NCBI RefSeq assembly: GCF_040024445.1
Contig: NZ_CP157276.1
Coordinates: 2,542,001 to 2,606,000, forward strand
Reading direction: 5' to 3'
DNA length: 64,000 nucleotides
Source of the DNA: Prescottella soli
GTDB taxonomy: Bacteria; Actinomycetota; Actinomycetes; Mycobacteriales; Mycobacteriaceae
The notes beneath the pieces were generated by a model, which did no database searches, was not told the origin of the DNA, and saw nothing but the letters and a program-made list of their open reading frames with translations. This document shows, piece by piece, positions 26,295-36,178 of this stretch. Each line of letters opens with the position of its first letter. The first letter of the stretch is position 1. Both the position numbers and the translations under genes were made by a program.

Positions 26295-26382
26295 GGAGGA
26301 TTCGCCTAGTGGCCTATGGCGCTCGCCTGGAACGCGGGTTGGGTTAACGCCCTCAGGGGTTCAAATCCCCTATCCTCCGCCA
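26295..26382 (+). tRNA. tRNA-Ser (anticodon GGA)
   Basis: The 88-base gene folds as a class II tRNA: acceptor stem GGAGGAT/ATCCTCC, an anticodon stem CTCGC/GCGGG with loop CTGGAAC giving anticodon GGA (26329-26331), an extra arm, the T-arm AGGGGTTCAAATCCCCT, discriminator G and an encoded CCA. It reads UCC and UCU codons. The next 45 bases hold its terminator. Confidence 0.96.
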
Positions 26383-26387
26383 ACGGG

Positions 26388-26424
26388 AAGCCCCCGATCT
26401 GCGACATCGCAGATCGGGGGCTTT
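26388..26424 (+). terminator. Terminator of the tRNA-Ser gene
   Basis: A stem of 17 bp (AAGCCCCCGATCTGCGA and its complement from 26407) with a 2-base gap is followed by TTTCCTGTT. It lies 6 bases beyond the CCA end. Confidence 0.85.
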
Positions 26425-26530
26425 CCTGTTCCCAGGCCTCGCCCGGCACCGCGGAGCTGCCCCGACGCCCGCAGGGTCGAAGGTCCCGACCTGAGGTGGG
26501 CGTGATTCGAGGACACCACATGCGGTGTAA

Positions 26531-26549
26531 GTTGCTTAGCCATACCTCA
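26531..26549. promoter_or_regulatory. IdeR/DtxR-like iron box
   Basis: The 19-mer GTTGCTTAGCCATACCTCA matches the IdeR consensus (TWAGGTWAGSCTWACCTWA) at about 14 positions, with the right half best conserved. It lies 36 bases before the ATG of the iron-binding lipoprotein, where IdeR-Fe would block RNA polymerase. This is inferred from sequence only. Confidence 0.6.
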
Positions 26550-26584
26550 CCGGAGGCGCCGGTGAGGGCGATGAGAGGTCCGAG

Positions 26585-27625
26585 ATGGCAGCACGGTGGA
26601 AGAAGATCCTCGGCGCAGCGTTCGCAGCCACGACGCTGATCGGCGTCGCGGCATGCTCGAACGACAACACCGATTCCGGCGGCTCCGGCGCTCCCGCCGG
26701 CAAGATCACCGTCTACAACGCGCAGCACGAGTCGCTGACCCAGGAGTGGGTCGACGGTTTCACCGAGGAGACCGGCATCGAGGTCACTCTGCGCAACGGA
26801 TCGGACACCGAGCTCGCGAACCAGATCGTCGCCGAGGGGTCCGCGTCGCCCGCGGACGTCTTCCTCACCGAGAACTCGCCGGCGATGGCGCTCGTGGAGA
26901 ACGCCGGACAGTTCGCCGACGTCGACGCCGCCACCCTCGACCAGGTTCCCACCCAGTTCCGCCCGTCGACCGGCAAGTGGACCGGCATCGCGGCCCGCTC
27001 GACGGTGTTCGTCTACAACAAGGACAAGCTCACCGCCGACCAGCTGCCCAAGTCGCTGCTGGACCTGCAGAACCCCGAATGGAAGGGCCGCTGGGGTGCA
27101 TCGCCGTCGGGCGCCGACTTCCAGGCGATCGTCAGCGCGCTGCTCGAGCTGAAGGGCGAGGACGCCACCAAGCAGTGGCTGGCCGGCATGAAGACGAACG
27201 CGGTCCCCTACAAGGGCAACAGCACGGTGATGAAGGCCGTCAACGCCGGTGAGATCGACGGCGGCGTCATCTACCACTACTACTGGTTCGGCGATCAGGC
27301 GAAGACCGGCGAGAACAGCAAGAACACCGACCTGCAGTACTTCAAGAACGAGGATCCGGGCGCGTTCGTGAGCGTCTCCGGTGGTGGCGTCCTGAAGTCG
27401 AGCAAGAACCAGGCGGCCGCACAGCAGTTCCTGAAGTACATCACCGGCAAGGCCGGTCAGGAGATCCTGCAGACCGGCACCTCGTACGAGTACCCGGTCG
27501 GCAGCGGTGTCGCCGCCAACCCCGCGCTCGTGCCGCTCGCGGACCTGCAGGCCCCCAACGTCGACCCGTCGAAGCTCAACAGCGCCAAGGTCACCCAACT
27601 GATGACGGATGCCGGTCTTCTCTGA
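26585..27625 (+). CDS. Ferric-iron ABC transporter substrate-binding lipoprotein
   Basis: The 346-residue protein has a lipoprotein signal (hydrophobic core ending in the lipobox GVAAC), so the mature protein is anchored by Cys to the outer face of the membrane. The body is a cluster F/D solute-binding fold of the FbpA/AfuA type ([20 protein letters not shown]). It contains the YHYYWF segment with adjacent tyrosines that chelate Fe(III) in this family. A permease and an ATPase gene follow with overlaps, giving a complete ferric importer. The IdeR-like box upstream implies induction by low iron. The ATG has AGAGG a few bases before it. Confidence 0.92.
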   Translation: MAARWKKILGAAFAATTLIGVAACSNDNTDSGGSGAPAGKITVYNAQHESLTQEWVDGFTEETGIEVTLRNGSDTELANQIVAEGSASPADVFLTENSPAMALVENAGQFADVDAATLDQVPTQFRPSTGKWTGIAARSTVFVYNKDKLTADQLPKSLLDLQNPEWKGRWGASPSGADFQAIVSALLELKGEDATKQWLAGMKTNAVPYKGNSTVMKAVNAGEIDGGVIYHYYWFGDQAKTGENSKNTDLQYFKNEDPGAFVSVSGGGVLKSSKNQAAAQQFLKYITGKAGQEILQTGTSYEYPVGSGVAANPALVPLADLQAPNVDPSKLNSAKVTQLMTDAGLL

Positions 27626-29165
27626 GCGAATCGGGGGGCGGACCAAGCCCCGCCCCCCGCTTGCTCTGGTCGTGATCGTGGCGGCGCTGGTCGCCGTCAC
27701 ACTGATTCCACTCGGCTACGTCGTCACCACCACCATCTCGACCGGGTGGGAGACGGCGTCGGCCCTGATCTTCCGCCCCCGCGTCGGCGAGCTGATGGTC
27801 AACACCGTCTCGCTGGTGGTCGTCACCCTCCCGATCTGCGCGGTGCTCGGCGTCGGCGCGGCCTGGCTCGTCGAACGCACCACCGTCGCGGGATTCCGTT
27901 GGTGGGGTCCGGTTCTCGCGGCACCGCTGGCCGTCCCGGCGTTCGTGAACAGCTACGCCTGGGTGACCGTCATCCCGTCCCTGCACGGACTGTGGTCCGG
28001 CGTCCTCGTCGCCACCCTCTCCTACTTCCCGTTGGTCGCGCTGCCCGTCGCGGCCGCGCTGCGGCGGCTCGATCCCGCCGTCGAGGAATCCGCCCGCGCC
28101 CTCGGATCCGGACCGTGGGCGGTGTTCTTCCGCGTGATCATCCCGCAGCTGCGCCTGCCCATCCTCGGCGGCAGCCTGCTGATCAGCCTGCACCTGCTCG
28201 CCGAGTACGGCGCCTTCGCGATGCTCCGGTTCGACACCTTCACCACCGCGATCCTCGAACAGTTCCAGTCCACGTTCAACGGCGCCGCCGGCAGCATGCT
28301 GGCGAGTGTGCTGGTCGCGTGCTGCCTGGTCCTCCTCATCGCCGAGTCCGGCGCCCGCGGCTCCGCCCGCTACGCCCGCATCGGTTCCGGTGCCCCGCGT
28401 CAGGCCACGCGCGTGCGGCTGCGGTGGAGCGCGCTCCCGGCGGCCCTGTCGCTGACCGCGCTCACGGCACTCGCGCTCGGCGTGCCGGTGTGGACCATCG
28501 TGCGGTGGCTGCGGATCGGCGGATCCGAGGTGTGGCAGTCACCGCGGATATGGTCCGCACTGTCGCAGACCCTGACCTTCGGGATCGCCGGCGCACTGGT
28601 CGCGACCGCGCTCGCGTTCCCCGTCGCCTGGCTGGCGGTCCGCTGGCCCGGCGTGATCAGCAAGATCGTCGAAGGCACCAACTACGTCACCAGTTCGCTG
28701 CCCGGCATCGTCACCGCGCTGGCGCTGATCACCGTCACGATCCGCTACGCCAACCCGCTCTACCAGACGACGACGATGGTGATCGTCGCGTACGTGCTGA
28801 TGTTCCTGCCGCGGTCGCTGGTGTCGCTCCGCTCGGGCCTCGCCCAGGTGCCGGTCGGCCTCGAGGAGGCCTCGGCCGCGCTCGGTAAACCCCCCGCGGC
28901 GACGTTCTGGCGAGTGACGCTGCGGCTGACGGCGCCGTCCGCCGCGGTCGGCGCGGCGCTGGTGTTCATGGCCGTCGCGACCGAACTGACCGCGACCCTG
29001 CTGCTCGCACCCACCGGCACCAGCACGCTGTCCACGCGTTTCTGGGCCCTCACCGGCGACCTCGACTACGCGGCGGCGGCGCCGTACGCGCTGCTGATGA
29101 TCGTGCTGTCGCTGCCGATGACCTACCTGTTGTTCAGCCAATCCCGGAAGGCGGCCGGCGCATGA
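27609..29165 (+). CDS. Ferric-iron ABC transporter permease (fused, two-domain)
   Basis: The 518-residue protein has about 12 membrane helices in two similar halves, each with a cytoplasmic EAA loop ([19 protein letters not shown] near 156-175 and [18 protein letters not shown] near 420-437). This is the FbpB arrangement, in which one chain supplies the whole translocation pore. Its start overlaps the binding-protein stop by 17 bases and its stop overlaps the ATPase start (ATGA). The partners predict Fe(III) uptake. Confidence 0.93.
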   Translation: MPVFSERIGGRTKPRPPLALVVIVAALVAVTLIPLGYVVTTTISTGWETASALIFRPRVGELMVNTVSLVVVTLPICAVLGVGAAWLVERTTVAGFRWWGPVLAAPLAVPAFVNSYAWVTVIPSLHGLWSGVLVATLSYFPLVALPVAAALRRLDPAVEESARALGSGPWAVFFRVIIPQLRLPILGGSLLISLHLLAEYGAFAMLRFDTFTTAILEQFQSTFNGAAGSMLASVLVACCLVLLIAESGARGSARYARIGSGAPRQATRVRLRWSALPAALSLTALTALALGVPVWTIVRWLRIGGSEVWQSPRIWSALSQTLTFGIAGALVATALAFPVAWLAVRWPGVISKIVEGTNYVTSSLPGIVTALALITVTIRYANPLYQTTTMVIVAYVLMFLPRSLVSLRSGLAQVPVGLEEASAALGKPPAATFWRVTLRLTAPSAAVGAALVFMAVATELTATLLLAPTGTSTLSTRFWALTGDLDYAAAAPYALLMIVLSLPMTYLLFSQSRKAAGA

Positions 29166-30208
29166 GCGAGATCGTGATCGACAAGGTGTCGAAGTCGTTC
29201 GGTCCGACGGACGTGCTGCGCGGCGTCGGCATCGAGGTCGAGCGCGGCTCCATCACCGCGGTGGTCGGGTCGTCGGGCTGCGGCAAGACCACGCTGCTGC
29301 GGATCATCGCCGGCTTCGAGCGGCCCGACGGCGGCACGGTGTCGATCGGCGGCACCGTCGTCGCCGGCGACGGGCAGATGGTGCCTGCGCACCGGCGGCG
29401 CGTCGGGTACGTCGCGCAGGACGGCGCCCTGTTCCCGCACCTGACCGTCGGCGCGAACATCGCGTACGGGCTGCCCGGCTCCCGGTGGCGCGGCCGCAAG
29501 GCGTCCGAGGCGCGCGTCGCCGAACTGCTGGAGATGGTCTCGCTCGACAGCTCCTACGCACGTCGACGACCCCACGAGCTGTCCGGCGGTCAGCAGCAGC
29601 GCGTCGCCCTCGCCCGCGCGCTCGCCCGCGATCCCGAGGTGATGCTGCTCGACGAGCCGTTCAGCGCCCTCGACGCGGGACTCCGCGTGACGACCCGCAA
29701 ATCGGTGGCACAGACCCTGGGCGCGGCGGGGGTGACGACGCTGCTGGTCACGCACGACCAGGAGGAGGCGCTGACCTTCGCCGGCCAGGTCGCGGTGATG
29801 CGCGCCGGACAGTTCACCCAGGTGGGCACCCCGGAGCAGCTGTACCACTCCCCCGTGGACGACTTCACCGCCCGCTTCCTCGGCGAGTGCGTGCTGCTGC
29901 CCGCCGACGTCGCCGACGGTGTCGCGTCGTGCGCACTGGGCCGGATCCCGGTCCGCAACAGCGACTTCCGCGGCCCGGGTCGGCTGATGCTGCGGCCCGA
30001 GCAGATCGTCGCGACCGCGGTGACCGAGGGCGGCACCGGCACCGTGACCCGCACCGAGTTCCTGGGCGCCCCCGCCCTGCTCGACATCACCCTCGACTCC
30101 GGCACCGAGATCCTGGTGCGCCAGGCCAGCACCCGCACCCCCGACGTCGGCACCCGGGTGACCGTCGACGTCATCTCCGAGGCCGAGGTGTTCCCGCCCG
30201 CGCACTGA
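29162..30208 (+). CDS. Ferric-iron ABC transporter ATP-binding protein
   Basis: The 348-residue ATPase powers the importer. It shows Walker [12 protein letters not shown] near 36-46, the signature [15 protein letters not shown] near 140-154, Walker [13 protein letters not shown] and the switch HDQEEAL. Beyond residue 240 it has the TOBE-like regulatory domain typical of FbpC/PotA-type ATPases ([10 protein letters not shown]). It is the last gene of the operon and overlaps the permease gene by 4 bases. Its stop lies 13 bases before the left repeat of the DUF2510 islet. Confidence 0.94.
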   Translation: MSEIVIDKVSKSFGPTDVLRGVGIEVERGSITAVVGSSGCGKTTLLRIIAGFERPDGGTVSIGGTVVAGDGQMVPAHRRRVGYVAQDGALFPHLTVGANIAYGLPGSRWRGRKASEARVAELLEMVSLDSSYARRRPHELSGGQQQRVALARALARDPEVMLLDEPFSALDAGLRVTTRKSVAQTLGAAGVTTLLVTHDQEEALTFAGQVAVMRAGQFTQVGTPEQLYHSPVDDFTARFLGECVLLPADVADGVASCALGRIPVRNSDFRGPGRLMLRPEQIVATAVTEGGTGTVTRTEFLGAPALLDITLDSGTEILVRQASTRTPDVGTRVTVDVISEAEVFPPAH

Positions 30209-30218
30209 CCCGCGGCCG

Positions 30219-30307
30219 AGCGCTCACCCACCCGGCGCGTTCGTGATCTTCTCCCCCGCCGGGTTCACCGCCCACCACAGGTTGTCCATGCCCTGACCGG
30301 ACAGCGA
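30219..30307. repeat. Left direct repeat of the DUF2510 islet (copy of the 3' end of the lipoprotein gene)
   Basis: Bases 30219-30300 are identical to 31197-31278, and the match extends to 30307/31285 with one mismatch. The copy holds the last 26 codons and stop of the minus-strand lipoprotein gene, with nothing of the rest of that gene at this place. It is thus a severed gene end that marks the left edge of a 978-base repeat unit. Confidence 0.95.
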
Positions 30308-30802
30308 TCGTTTCGTGTCGGGACGCGAATGTAACTTGTATCGTTGCCTCGCCGAGTTCCCGCAATCGACGGGTACTCACGTCGGCGCTCGCTGGGGGGG
30401 GAGTGCTGGTAGGTGAAGCACAGTGCACGACGAATCCGGGGGGATCATTGCGTCCAGCGACGAGTACGTTCGCGTGTCCGCGGCGAACGACCACATCTCA
30501 CTGGATCGATCGACCGGCGTCGCTCTTCTCGAGACGCCGACTGCGGCCGGCCGACGCCTCGATGCGCGCACCGAACGGGCAAATGAGGTCAGCCGGACGG
30601 TAGCCGCCCGCACCACCGCCGTCCGTAATCATCCGATGCGATGGAAGTCGCGGCGGTTCACATGCCCCTGCGTCGCAACCTCCGACTGTCCCCGTGCCGT
30701 CCAAGCCTCGGACACACGGATCCCGCACGCCTCGAACGACTCGACTCCGCGCAACTGGCACGGAGCTTCGACCCACCGAATCCAATCCCAACGGAGGAAC
30801 CC
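30308..30802. other. Non-coding or decayed part of the DUF2510 islet
   Basis: These 495 bases have lower GC than the surroundings, especially at 30310-30350, which may hold the islet promoter (TTGTATCG-rich stretch). A GTG-started 127-codon frame at 30423-30806 and several minus-strand frames exist, but none has a consistent third-position bias or recognisable product. I see no recombinase, inverted ends or tRNA. Confidence 0.5.
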
Positions 30803-31198
30803 ATGACCACGCCCGAAAATCCGCTCGTTCCCGCGCCGGTTTCGTCGAACCCCGACACTCTTGTCCTTCCGAAGGTTGTTCCTTCGGCACCGGCCCCGAC
30901 TCCGCCGCCTCCCACGACGCCTGCCGGTTGGTACGCGGATCCGGACGGAAAGCCGGTTCAGCGGTACTGGGACGGTATTCGGTGGACGGAACACACCGCA
31001 CCTCAGGCACATGCTCCGGCCGTCGCCGCGCCGCCCGCTCCGATCATCATCAACAACTCCTCGTCGGCAGCGGCAGCGGCAACCGTGGTGGTCGCCGGCC
31101 GGAAGCCCGTCAACCATCTGCTGCACTTCATCCTGACGATCCTCACGGGCGGGCTGTGGCTCATCGTGTGGATCATCGTCGCCATCGCCCGGCGATAG
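30803..31198 (+). CDS. DUF2510 protein with C-terminal membrane segment (superinfection-immunity-like)
   Basis: The 131-residue protein starts with a short Pro/Ser/Val-rich linker and then the DUF2510 motif AGWYADPDGKPVQRYWDGI, a Trp-containing module common in actinobacterial membrane proteins. A Pro/Ala/Ser linker leads to a C-terminal hydrophobic segment (HFILTILTGGLWLIVWIIVA) that resembles phage superinfection-immunity membrane domains. The C-terminus would be a short basic tail in the cytoplasm. The start ATG has GGAGGAA directly upstream. The last two bases of its stop codon begin the right direct repeat, so it is the sole clear gene of the islet. Immunity function is a guess from the segment type. 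Confidence 0.85.
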   Translation: MTTPENPLVPAPVSSNPDTLVLPKVVPSAPAPTPPPPTTPAGWYADPDGKPVQRYWDGIRWTEHTAPQAHAPAVAAPPAPIIINNSSSAAAAATVVVAGRKPVNHLLHFILTILTGGLWLIVWIIVAIARR

Positions 31199-31285
31199 CG
31201 CTCACCCACCCGGCGCGTTCGTGATCTTCTCCCCCGCCGGGTTCACCGCCCACCACAGGTTGTCCATGCCCTGACCGGCCAGCGA
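31197..31285. repeat. Right direct repeat of the DUF2510 islet
   Basis: This is the intact-context copy of the 89-base repeat. It contains the 3' end of the lipoprotein gene, whose body continues to the right, and one base differs from the left copy (31279). Confidence 0.95.
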
Positions 31286-31696
31286 ACCGGGGCGCGTGTC
31301 GCCCGCGAACAGGTACAGCGGCATGCCGTTGACGGTGACCTGGTGGCCGCCGAGCGGTCCGGGAATCGTGCCGATGACGCCGCCGACACCGGTGACGTCG
31401 GGGTGTGTGGTGCCGCTCGTGACGGGCGGCCACATCTGGAGGCAGGCGGAGTCGCACGCGCTGGCGTTGGTGCCGGGCTGGTCCCGGTCGTACGCGTAGA
31501 CGGTCATCCCGTTCACGTCGACGACCACCTCGCCGATGCTCGTCCGGGCCGTGGACAGTGCCGGACCGGCCGCCGGCACAGTGGACGGCATCGACGTCGT
31601 GGACGGGGCCGGCCCGGAATCGCCGTTGTCGGAACAGCCGACCAACACCGCGCCCGCGGCGAGCACGGTGAGCGGGACCGCCAGAGTTCTTCTCAT
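31202..31696 (-). CDS. COG4315-type secreted lipoprotein
   Basis: The 164-residue precursor has a lipobox (VLVGC) after a short hydrophobic core and a Ser/Thr/Pro-rich linker. The rest is two similar modules: GEVVVDVNGMTVYAYDRDQP with CDSACLQMWPPV, and HQVTVNGMPLYLFAGDTRPG with NLWWAVNPAGE. These modules define a family of surface lipoproteins of unknown function often found next to regulators. AGGAGAGGAG precedes the ATG at 31696. Its 3' end is duplicated 978 bases away. It is divergent from an AraC gene. Confidence 0.87.
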   Translation of the reverse strand: MRRTLAVPLTVLAAGAVLVGCSDNGDSGPAPSTTSMPSTVPAAGPALSTARTSIGEVVVDVNGMTVYAYDRDQPGTNASACDSACLQMWPPVTSGTTHPDVTGVGGVIGTIPGPLGGHQVTVNGMPLYLFAGDTRPGSLAGQGMDNLWWAVNPAGEKITNAPGG

Positions 31697-31774
31697 GCGT
31701 GGGCTCCTCTCCTGACCTTCGGACCGTCCCGCTCCGGCCCCGGATTGTCGGCGCCCACACCTACTCTGGGCCGC

Positions 31775-32584
31775 ATGGGGTGGTACACGCCGACATCGGT
31801 GACGCCGGATCTGGCCGGAACGCTCGTGTGCGCGTGGTCGGCCCGCGCGCAGGGACGGCACCTGCTGGTGCCCGACGGCTGCATCGACGTGCTGTGGATT
31901 CCCGGTGTGGGCGTGCGGGTCTGCGGACCGGAGACCACCGCGTGGTCGTTCGCGCTGCCACCCGGCACCGAGTCGTTCGGAATCCGCTTCCGTCCGGGCA
32001 CCGCCCCGCACGTACTGCGCACGGCGGCGGCCCAGATCCGCGACACCCGAGTCGACCTCGCCGACGTCCTGGGGGCGGCGGCCGAACGCACCCTCGTCGA
32101 CCGGCTCGAGCACACCGACGGCGACGCCGCCCGACTGGCGGTGCTCCAGGCCGCGGGACGCCGCTGGCTGGACGCTCGCCCCGACCCCGATCCGCTCGCG
32201 GCCCGGATCACCTCGGCGTTGTCCGCCCACTCGTGGAGCGTCGACGCGCTGGCGGACGCGTCGTCGATGACCGGACGCCAGCTGCAGCGCCGCTGCAACG
32301 ACGCGTTCGGGTACGGGCCGTCGACGCTGCGCTCGATCCTGCGGCTGCAGCGGTTCATGCACCTGGCCCGGGCGGACCGGGACCGGGGACTCGCCGCGCT
32401 CGCCGCCGACGCCGGGTACAGCGACCAGGCGCACCTGTCCCGCGAGTGTCGGCGCATCGCGACGCTCACCCCCACCGAGTTGCTCGCCGGGGAGGCGCCG
32501 GACTGGCACGGCGCCGCGTCGGTTCTCGATGTCCGATCGATGCAAGCCCGCGTCGTGCCCGGCCACGGAGAATCAGCGGCATGA
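31775..32584 (+). CDS. AraC-family regulator (DUF6597 N-terminal domain)
   Basis: The 269-residue protein has an N-terminal domain with the DGCIDVLW motif typical of DUF6597 and a C-terminal AraC DNA-binding domain (about 160-250) with two helix-turn-helix units (WSVDALADASSMTGRQLQRR and GLAALAADAGYSDQAHLSRE). Regulators of this subgroup usually control the adjacent gene. Here the next gene overlaps its stop (ATGA) and encodes a DinB-type protein, so the pair is one operon and the protein may sense a thiol-reactive or toxic compound. The ligand is unknown. Confidence 0.88.
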   Translation: MGWYTPTSVTPDLAGTLVCAWSARAQGRHLLVPDGCIDVLWIPGVGVRVCGPETTAWSFALPPGTESFGIRFRPGTAPHVLRTAAAQIRDTRVDLADVLGAAAERTLVDRLEHTDGDAARLAVLQAAGRRWLDARPDPDPLAARITSALSAHSWSVDALADASSMTGRQLQRRCNDAFGYGPSTLRSILRLQRFMHLARADRDRGLAALAADAGYSDQAHLSRECRRIATLTPTELLAGEAPDWHGAASVLDVRSMQARVVPGHGESAA

Positions 32585-33138
32585 TGACCACCGAGACCAC
32601 CCCAGACCTGTACCGACGCCTCGCCGCGAGCCTCACCGAGATCGTCGACGCCGTCCCCGCCGAGCGCTGGGAGAGCCCCTCCCCGTGCGAGGGGTGGACC
32701 ACCCGCGACGTGGTCGCGCACATCGTCGACACGCAGGCGCAGATCGTGGGCGTCGTCGGTCTGTCGATTCCGGAAGGCCCGTCGGCGGCGGACGATCCCA
32801 CCGGCGCCTGGCGGCACACGCGGGACGCGGTCCAGGCGATCCTCGACGACCCCGCGAAAGCCGGCATCGAGTACGACGGGCATTTCGGGCGCACCGACCT
32901 GGCGTCGACGATGCGCACCTTCTACTGCTTCGACCTGATCGTCCACGGCTGGGACATCGCGCGCGCCGCCGGTCTCGAGACGACGATCCCGGACCGCGAC
33001 ATGGACATGCTCGACGCGGTCATCGCGCAACTCGGCGACTCCATCCGCATGGACGGCGTGTGCGGGCCGGCGGTCGACGTGTCCCCGCACGCCGACCGCC
33101 ACACCCGGGTCCTCGCGACGCTCGGTCGCCGCGCCTGA
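32581..33138 (+). CDS. TIGR03086-type metal-binding protein (DinB/maleylpyruvate-isomerase-like fold)
   Basis: The 185-residue product matches the mycothiol-dependent maleylpyruvate isomerase N-terminal fold, a four-helix bundle with three metal-binding histidines: one in TRDVVAHIVDTQAQ, one possibly in the middle helix and one in DLIVHGWDIARA. Family enzymes use mycothiol or bacillithiol in detoxification; many are uncharacterised. The ATG overlaps the AraC stop by 4 bases. A function in mycothiol-linked chemistry is plausible, not shown. Confidence 0.82.
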   Translation: MMTTETTPDLYRRLAASLTEIVDAVPAERWESPSPCEGWTTRDVVAHIVDTQAQIVGVVGLSIPEGPSAADDPTGAWRHTRDAVQAILDDPAKAGIEYDGHFGRTDLASTMRTFYCFDLIVHGWDIARAAGLETTIPDRDMDMLDAVIAQLGDSIRMDGVCGPAVDVSPHADRHTRVLATLGRRA

Positions 33139-33161
33139 TCGCACCGCGCCCGGCGGCGACG

Positions 33162-34952
33162 TCATTTCTCGTCGCCGGGTTTGTAATGCTCCTCCTCCGG
33201 CAACGGCGTGCGGTCGGTGTCCGCCTCGCGGTCGCTGCTCTCGATGACCGCCGTCACCTTACGGCCCGCGCTGCCCGGGCCCACGTGGGCCTCCGCCCGC
33301 AGCCGGTCCACCATGTGCGGGTAGTGCAGCTCGAATGCCGGTCGCTCCGAACGGATCCGGGGTAGCTCGGTGAAGTTATGCCGCGGCGGCGGGCACGTCG
33401 TCGCCCACTCGAGCGAGTTGCCGTACCCCCACGGGTCGTCGACGGTCACGACCTGCCCGAAGCGGTAGCTCTTGAAGACGTTCCACAGGAACGGCAGCGT
33501 CGAGGCGCCCAGGATGAACGAGCCGATCGTGGAGATCTCGTTGAGCCCGGTGAAGCCGTCGGACGGCAGGTAGTCCGCGTAGCGGCGCGGCATGCCCTCG
33601 GCGCCCAGCCAGTGCTGCACGAGGAACGTCGTGTGGAAACCGATGAACGTCATCCAGAAGTGCCACTTGCCGAGGCGCTCGTCGAGCATGCGGCCGGTCA
33701 TCTTCGGGAACCAGAAGTAGATGCCCGCGTAGGTCGCGAACACGATGGTGCCGAACAGCACGTAGTGGAAGTGTGCGACCACGAAATACGAGTCGGTGAC
33801 GTGGAAGTCGATCGGCGGGCTCGCCAGCAGCACACCGGACAGGCCACCGAAGAGGAACGTCACCAGGAACCCGACCGCGAACAGCATCGCGGTCTCGAAT
33901 GTGAGCTGCCCACGCCACATGGTGCCGATCCAGTTGAAGAACTTCACGCCCGTCGGGACCGCGATGAGGAACGTCATGAACGAGAAGAACGGCAGCAGAA
34001 CCGCACCCGTCGCATACATGTGGTGCGCCCACACCGCGATGGACAGCGCGGAGATCGCGATCGTGGCGTACACGAGCCCCGTGTAACCGAAGATCGGCTT
34101 ACGCGAGAAGACCGGGAAGATCTCCGAGACGATACCGAAGAACGGCAGCGCGACGATGTACACCTCGGGATGGCCGAAGAACCAGAACAGGTGCTGCCAC
34201 AGCAACACGCCGCCCGTCGCGGGTGCGTAGACGTTGGCGCCGGCCACCCGTTCGGCGAACAGGCCCATCAGCGCCGACGTGAGGATCGGGAACGCCACCA
34301 GGATCAGGATGCTGGTGATGAAGACGTTCCACGTGAAGATCGGCATCCGGAACATGGTCATGCCGGGCGCACGCAGGCAGATCACGGTGGTGATCATGTT
34401 GACCGCGCCCAGGATCGTGCCGAGGCCGCTGAGCGCGAGCCCCATGATCCACAGGTTGGCCCCCATCCCGGGCGCATGCAGGTCACTCGTCAACGGCGAG
34501 TATGCCGTCCACCCGAAGTCGGCCGCACCACCCGGGGTGACGAAGCCGGCGGTCGCGATGATGCCGCCGAACAGGAATGCCCAGTAGCTGAAGGCATTGA
34601 GTCGCGGGAACGCCACGTCCGGGGCACCGATCTGCAGCGGCAGGATGTAGTTGGCGAACCCGAACACAATCGGCGTCGCATACAGCAGCAGCATGATCGT
34701 GCCGTGCATCGTGAACAGCTGGTTGTACTGCTCGTTCGACAGGAACTGCAGCCCCGGCCGCGCAAGCTCCGCGCGCATCAGCAGCGCCAGCAGACCGCCG
34801 ATCATGAAGAACGCGAACGACGTGATCAGGTACATGATCCCGAGCATCTTGGGATCGGTCGTCGTGATCACGCGATAGATGAACTCGCCTTTGCGGGCCC
34901 ATCGGCTCGGAAATGGCCGAACAGCAACAGGTTTGGATGCTACGGTCGCCAC
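33162..34952 (-). CDS. ctaD: Cytochrome c oxidase subunit I (aa3 type)
   Basis: The 596-residue protein carries 12 membrane helices and the haem a, haem a3 and CuB ligands: [12 protein letters not shown], the cross-linked His-Tyr element in [19 protein letters not shown] with two CuB His, and [11 protein letters not shown] charged C-terminal tail of about 50 residues is typical of actinobacterial CtaD. It is the catalytic core of the terminal oxidase that reduces oxygen and pumps protons, partnering the bcc complex. The GTG start at 34952 has a perfect AGGAGG 5 bases upstream. The other subunit genes are not in the window, as is usual for this group. Confidence 0.97.
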   Translation of the reverse strand: MATVASKPVAVRPFPSRWARKGEFIYRVITTTDPKMLGIMYLITSFAFFMIGGLLALLMRAELARPGLQFLSNEQYNQLFTMHGTIMLLLYATPIVFGFANYILPLQIGAPDVAFPRLNAFSYWAFLFGGIIATAGFVTPGGAADFGWTAYSPLTSDLHAPGMGANLWIMGLALSGLGTILGAVNMITTVICLRAPGMTMFRMPIFTWNVFITSILILVAFPILTSALMGLFAERVAGANVYAPATGGVLLWQHLFWFFGHPEVYIVALPFFGIVSEIFPVFSRKPIFGYTGLVYATIAISALSIAVWAHHMYATGAVLLPFFSFMTFLIAVPTGVKFFNWIGTMWRGQLTFETAMLFAVGFLVTFLFGGLSGVLLASPPIDFHVTDSYFVVAHFHYVLFGTIVFATYAGIYFWFPKMTGRMLDERLGKWHFWMTFIGFHTTFLVQHWLGAEGMPRRYADYLPSDGFTGLNEISTIGSFILGASTLPFLWNVFKSYRFGQVVTVDDPWGYGNSLEWATTCPPPRHNFTELPRIRSERPAFELHYPHMVDRLRAEAHVGPGSAGRKVTAVIESSDREADTDRTPLPEEEHYKPGDEK

Positions 34953-35162
34953 CGGAACCTCCTGACCGCACGTGCCGGCGGCGGGCGCGCGCTCCCTTGA
35001 AGGCGTCGCCGGTCGCGGTCTCCCGAAGTGTCCAGCGGGAGAGCGGCGGCCGGCGCAGACTCAGCACTGAGGACGCTACGCCTCCCGAGGGCCGTTTGGC
35101 TACGGATTCCACAGAGCCGACCAGGCCCCGGACGCCGGCTGCGACCTCGATAAGCTGCACCA

Positions 35163-36077
35163 ATGCCGAAACAGGTCGACGGAACCACCCATGCGGGACG
35201 ATTCGCTCCCAGCCCGTCCGGCGACCTGCATCTGGGCAACCTGCGCACGGCTCTGCTCGCCTGGCTGTTCGCCCGCTCCACCGGGCGCCGGTTCCTCGTG
35301 CGCGTCGAGGATCTGGACCGCGTCCGGCCCGGTGCCGAGGAGCGGCAACTCGCCGACCTCGCCACGATCGGACTGGACTGGGACGGCGACGTGGTGCATC
35401 AGTCGGCGCGGCTGCCGCTGTACGACGCCGCGATCGCGCGACTGCAGCGCGCCGGACTCACGTACGAATGTTTCTGCACGCGTAAGGAAATCCTGCAGGC
35501 GGCCTCCGCTCCGCACGCACCGGCCGGTGCGTATCCGGGCACATGCCGCAATCTGACCGACGCCGAGCGCGACGAGCGCCGGGCGAGCGGCCGGCCGCCG
35601 GCGCTGCGACTGCGGGCGGGCACGGACAAGTTCACGGTCGAGGACGAGTTGCACGGCCGCTACACCGGCACCGTCGACGACCTGGTGCTCCGACGCGGCG
35701 ACGGGACACCCGCCTACAACCTCGCGGTGGTGGTCGACGACGCCGCGCAGGGCATCGACCAGGTGGTCCGCGGCGACGACCTGCTGTCGTCGGCACCCCG
35801 CCAGGCCTACCTCGCCGGGCTGCTGGGCCTGCCCGCGCCGACGTACGCGCACGTGCCCCTCGCCCTCAACGCCGAAGGGAAACGTCTGGCCAAACGCGAC
35901 GGCGCGGTCACCCTCGCCGACCAGGCCGAGTTGGGACAGACCCCCGCCGACGTCCTGGCGGCGCTCGCCCGGTCGCTCGGCATGGCCGCTGACGGCGAGA
36001 TCGTTACTCTCACTCAGCTTCTCGATCGGTGGGATCCTGAGAGTGTTCCCGCGGACCCGTGGATATTCCACGGCTGA
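35163..36077 (+). CDS. gluQ: Glutamyl-Q tRNA(Asp) synthetase
   Basis: The 304-residue enzyme is a truncated glutamyl-tRNA synthetase that attaches glutamate to queuosine 34 of tRNA-Asp instead of aminoacylating a 3' end. It has the HIGH-type signature [15 protein letters not shown], the zinc module with CFC and YPGTC cysteines near 103-125, and a KMSKS-like KRLAKRDGA near 242. It has no anticodon-binding domain, and its length (about 300) fits GluQ-RS, not GltX. The genes for queuosine-precursor transport and TGT lie 1-2 kb away, which supports the assignment. Confidence 0.93.
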   Translation: MPKQVDGTTHAGRFAPSPSGDLHLGNLRTALLAWLFARSTGRRFLVRVEDLDRVRPGAEERQLADLATIGLDWDGDVVHQSARLPLYDAAIARLQRAGLTYECFCTRKEILQAASAPHAPAGAYPGTCRNLTDAERDERRASGRPPALRLRAGTDKFTVEDELHGRYTGTVDDLVLRRGDGTPAYNLAVVVDDAAQGIDQVVRGDDLLSSAPRQAYLAGLLGLPAPTYAHVPLALNAEGKRLAKRDGAVTLADQAELGQTPADVLAALARSLGMAADGEIVTLTQLLDRWDPESVPADPWIFHG

Positions 36078-36178
36078 CGCGACCATAGAGAGCGCGCAAA
36101 CCGACCACTCGCCACGTAGGGTTTCGTACCAGAAGTTTCGAACTTCACCGAATACCCCGACGAGACCCAGGTGCACAC

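Noticed and set aside
30423-30806. A 127-codon gene inside the DUF2510 islet
   Set aside because: Its codon bias changes along the frame and the second half overlaps the leader of the DUF2510 gene; the product matches nothing I know.
33149-33179. Terminator overlapping the ctaD stop
   Set aside because: The hairpin has a 3-base bulge and includes the stop codon itself; too weak to call.
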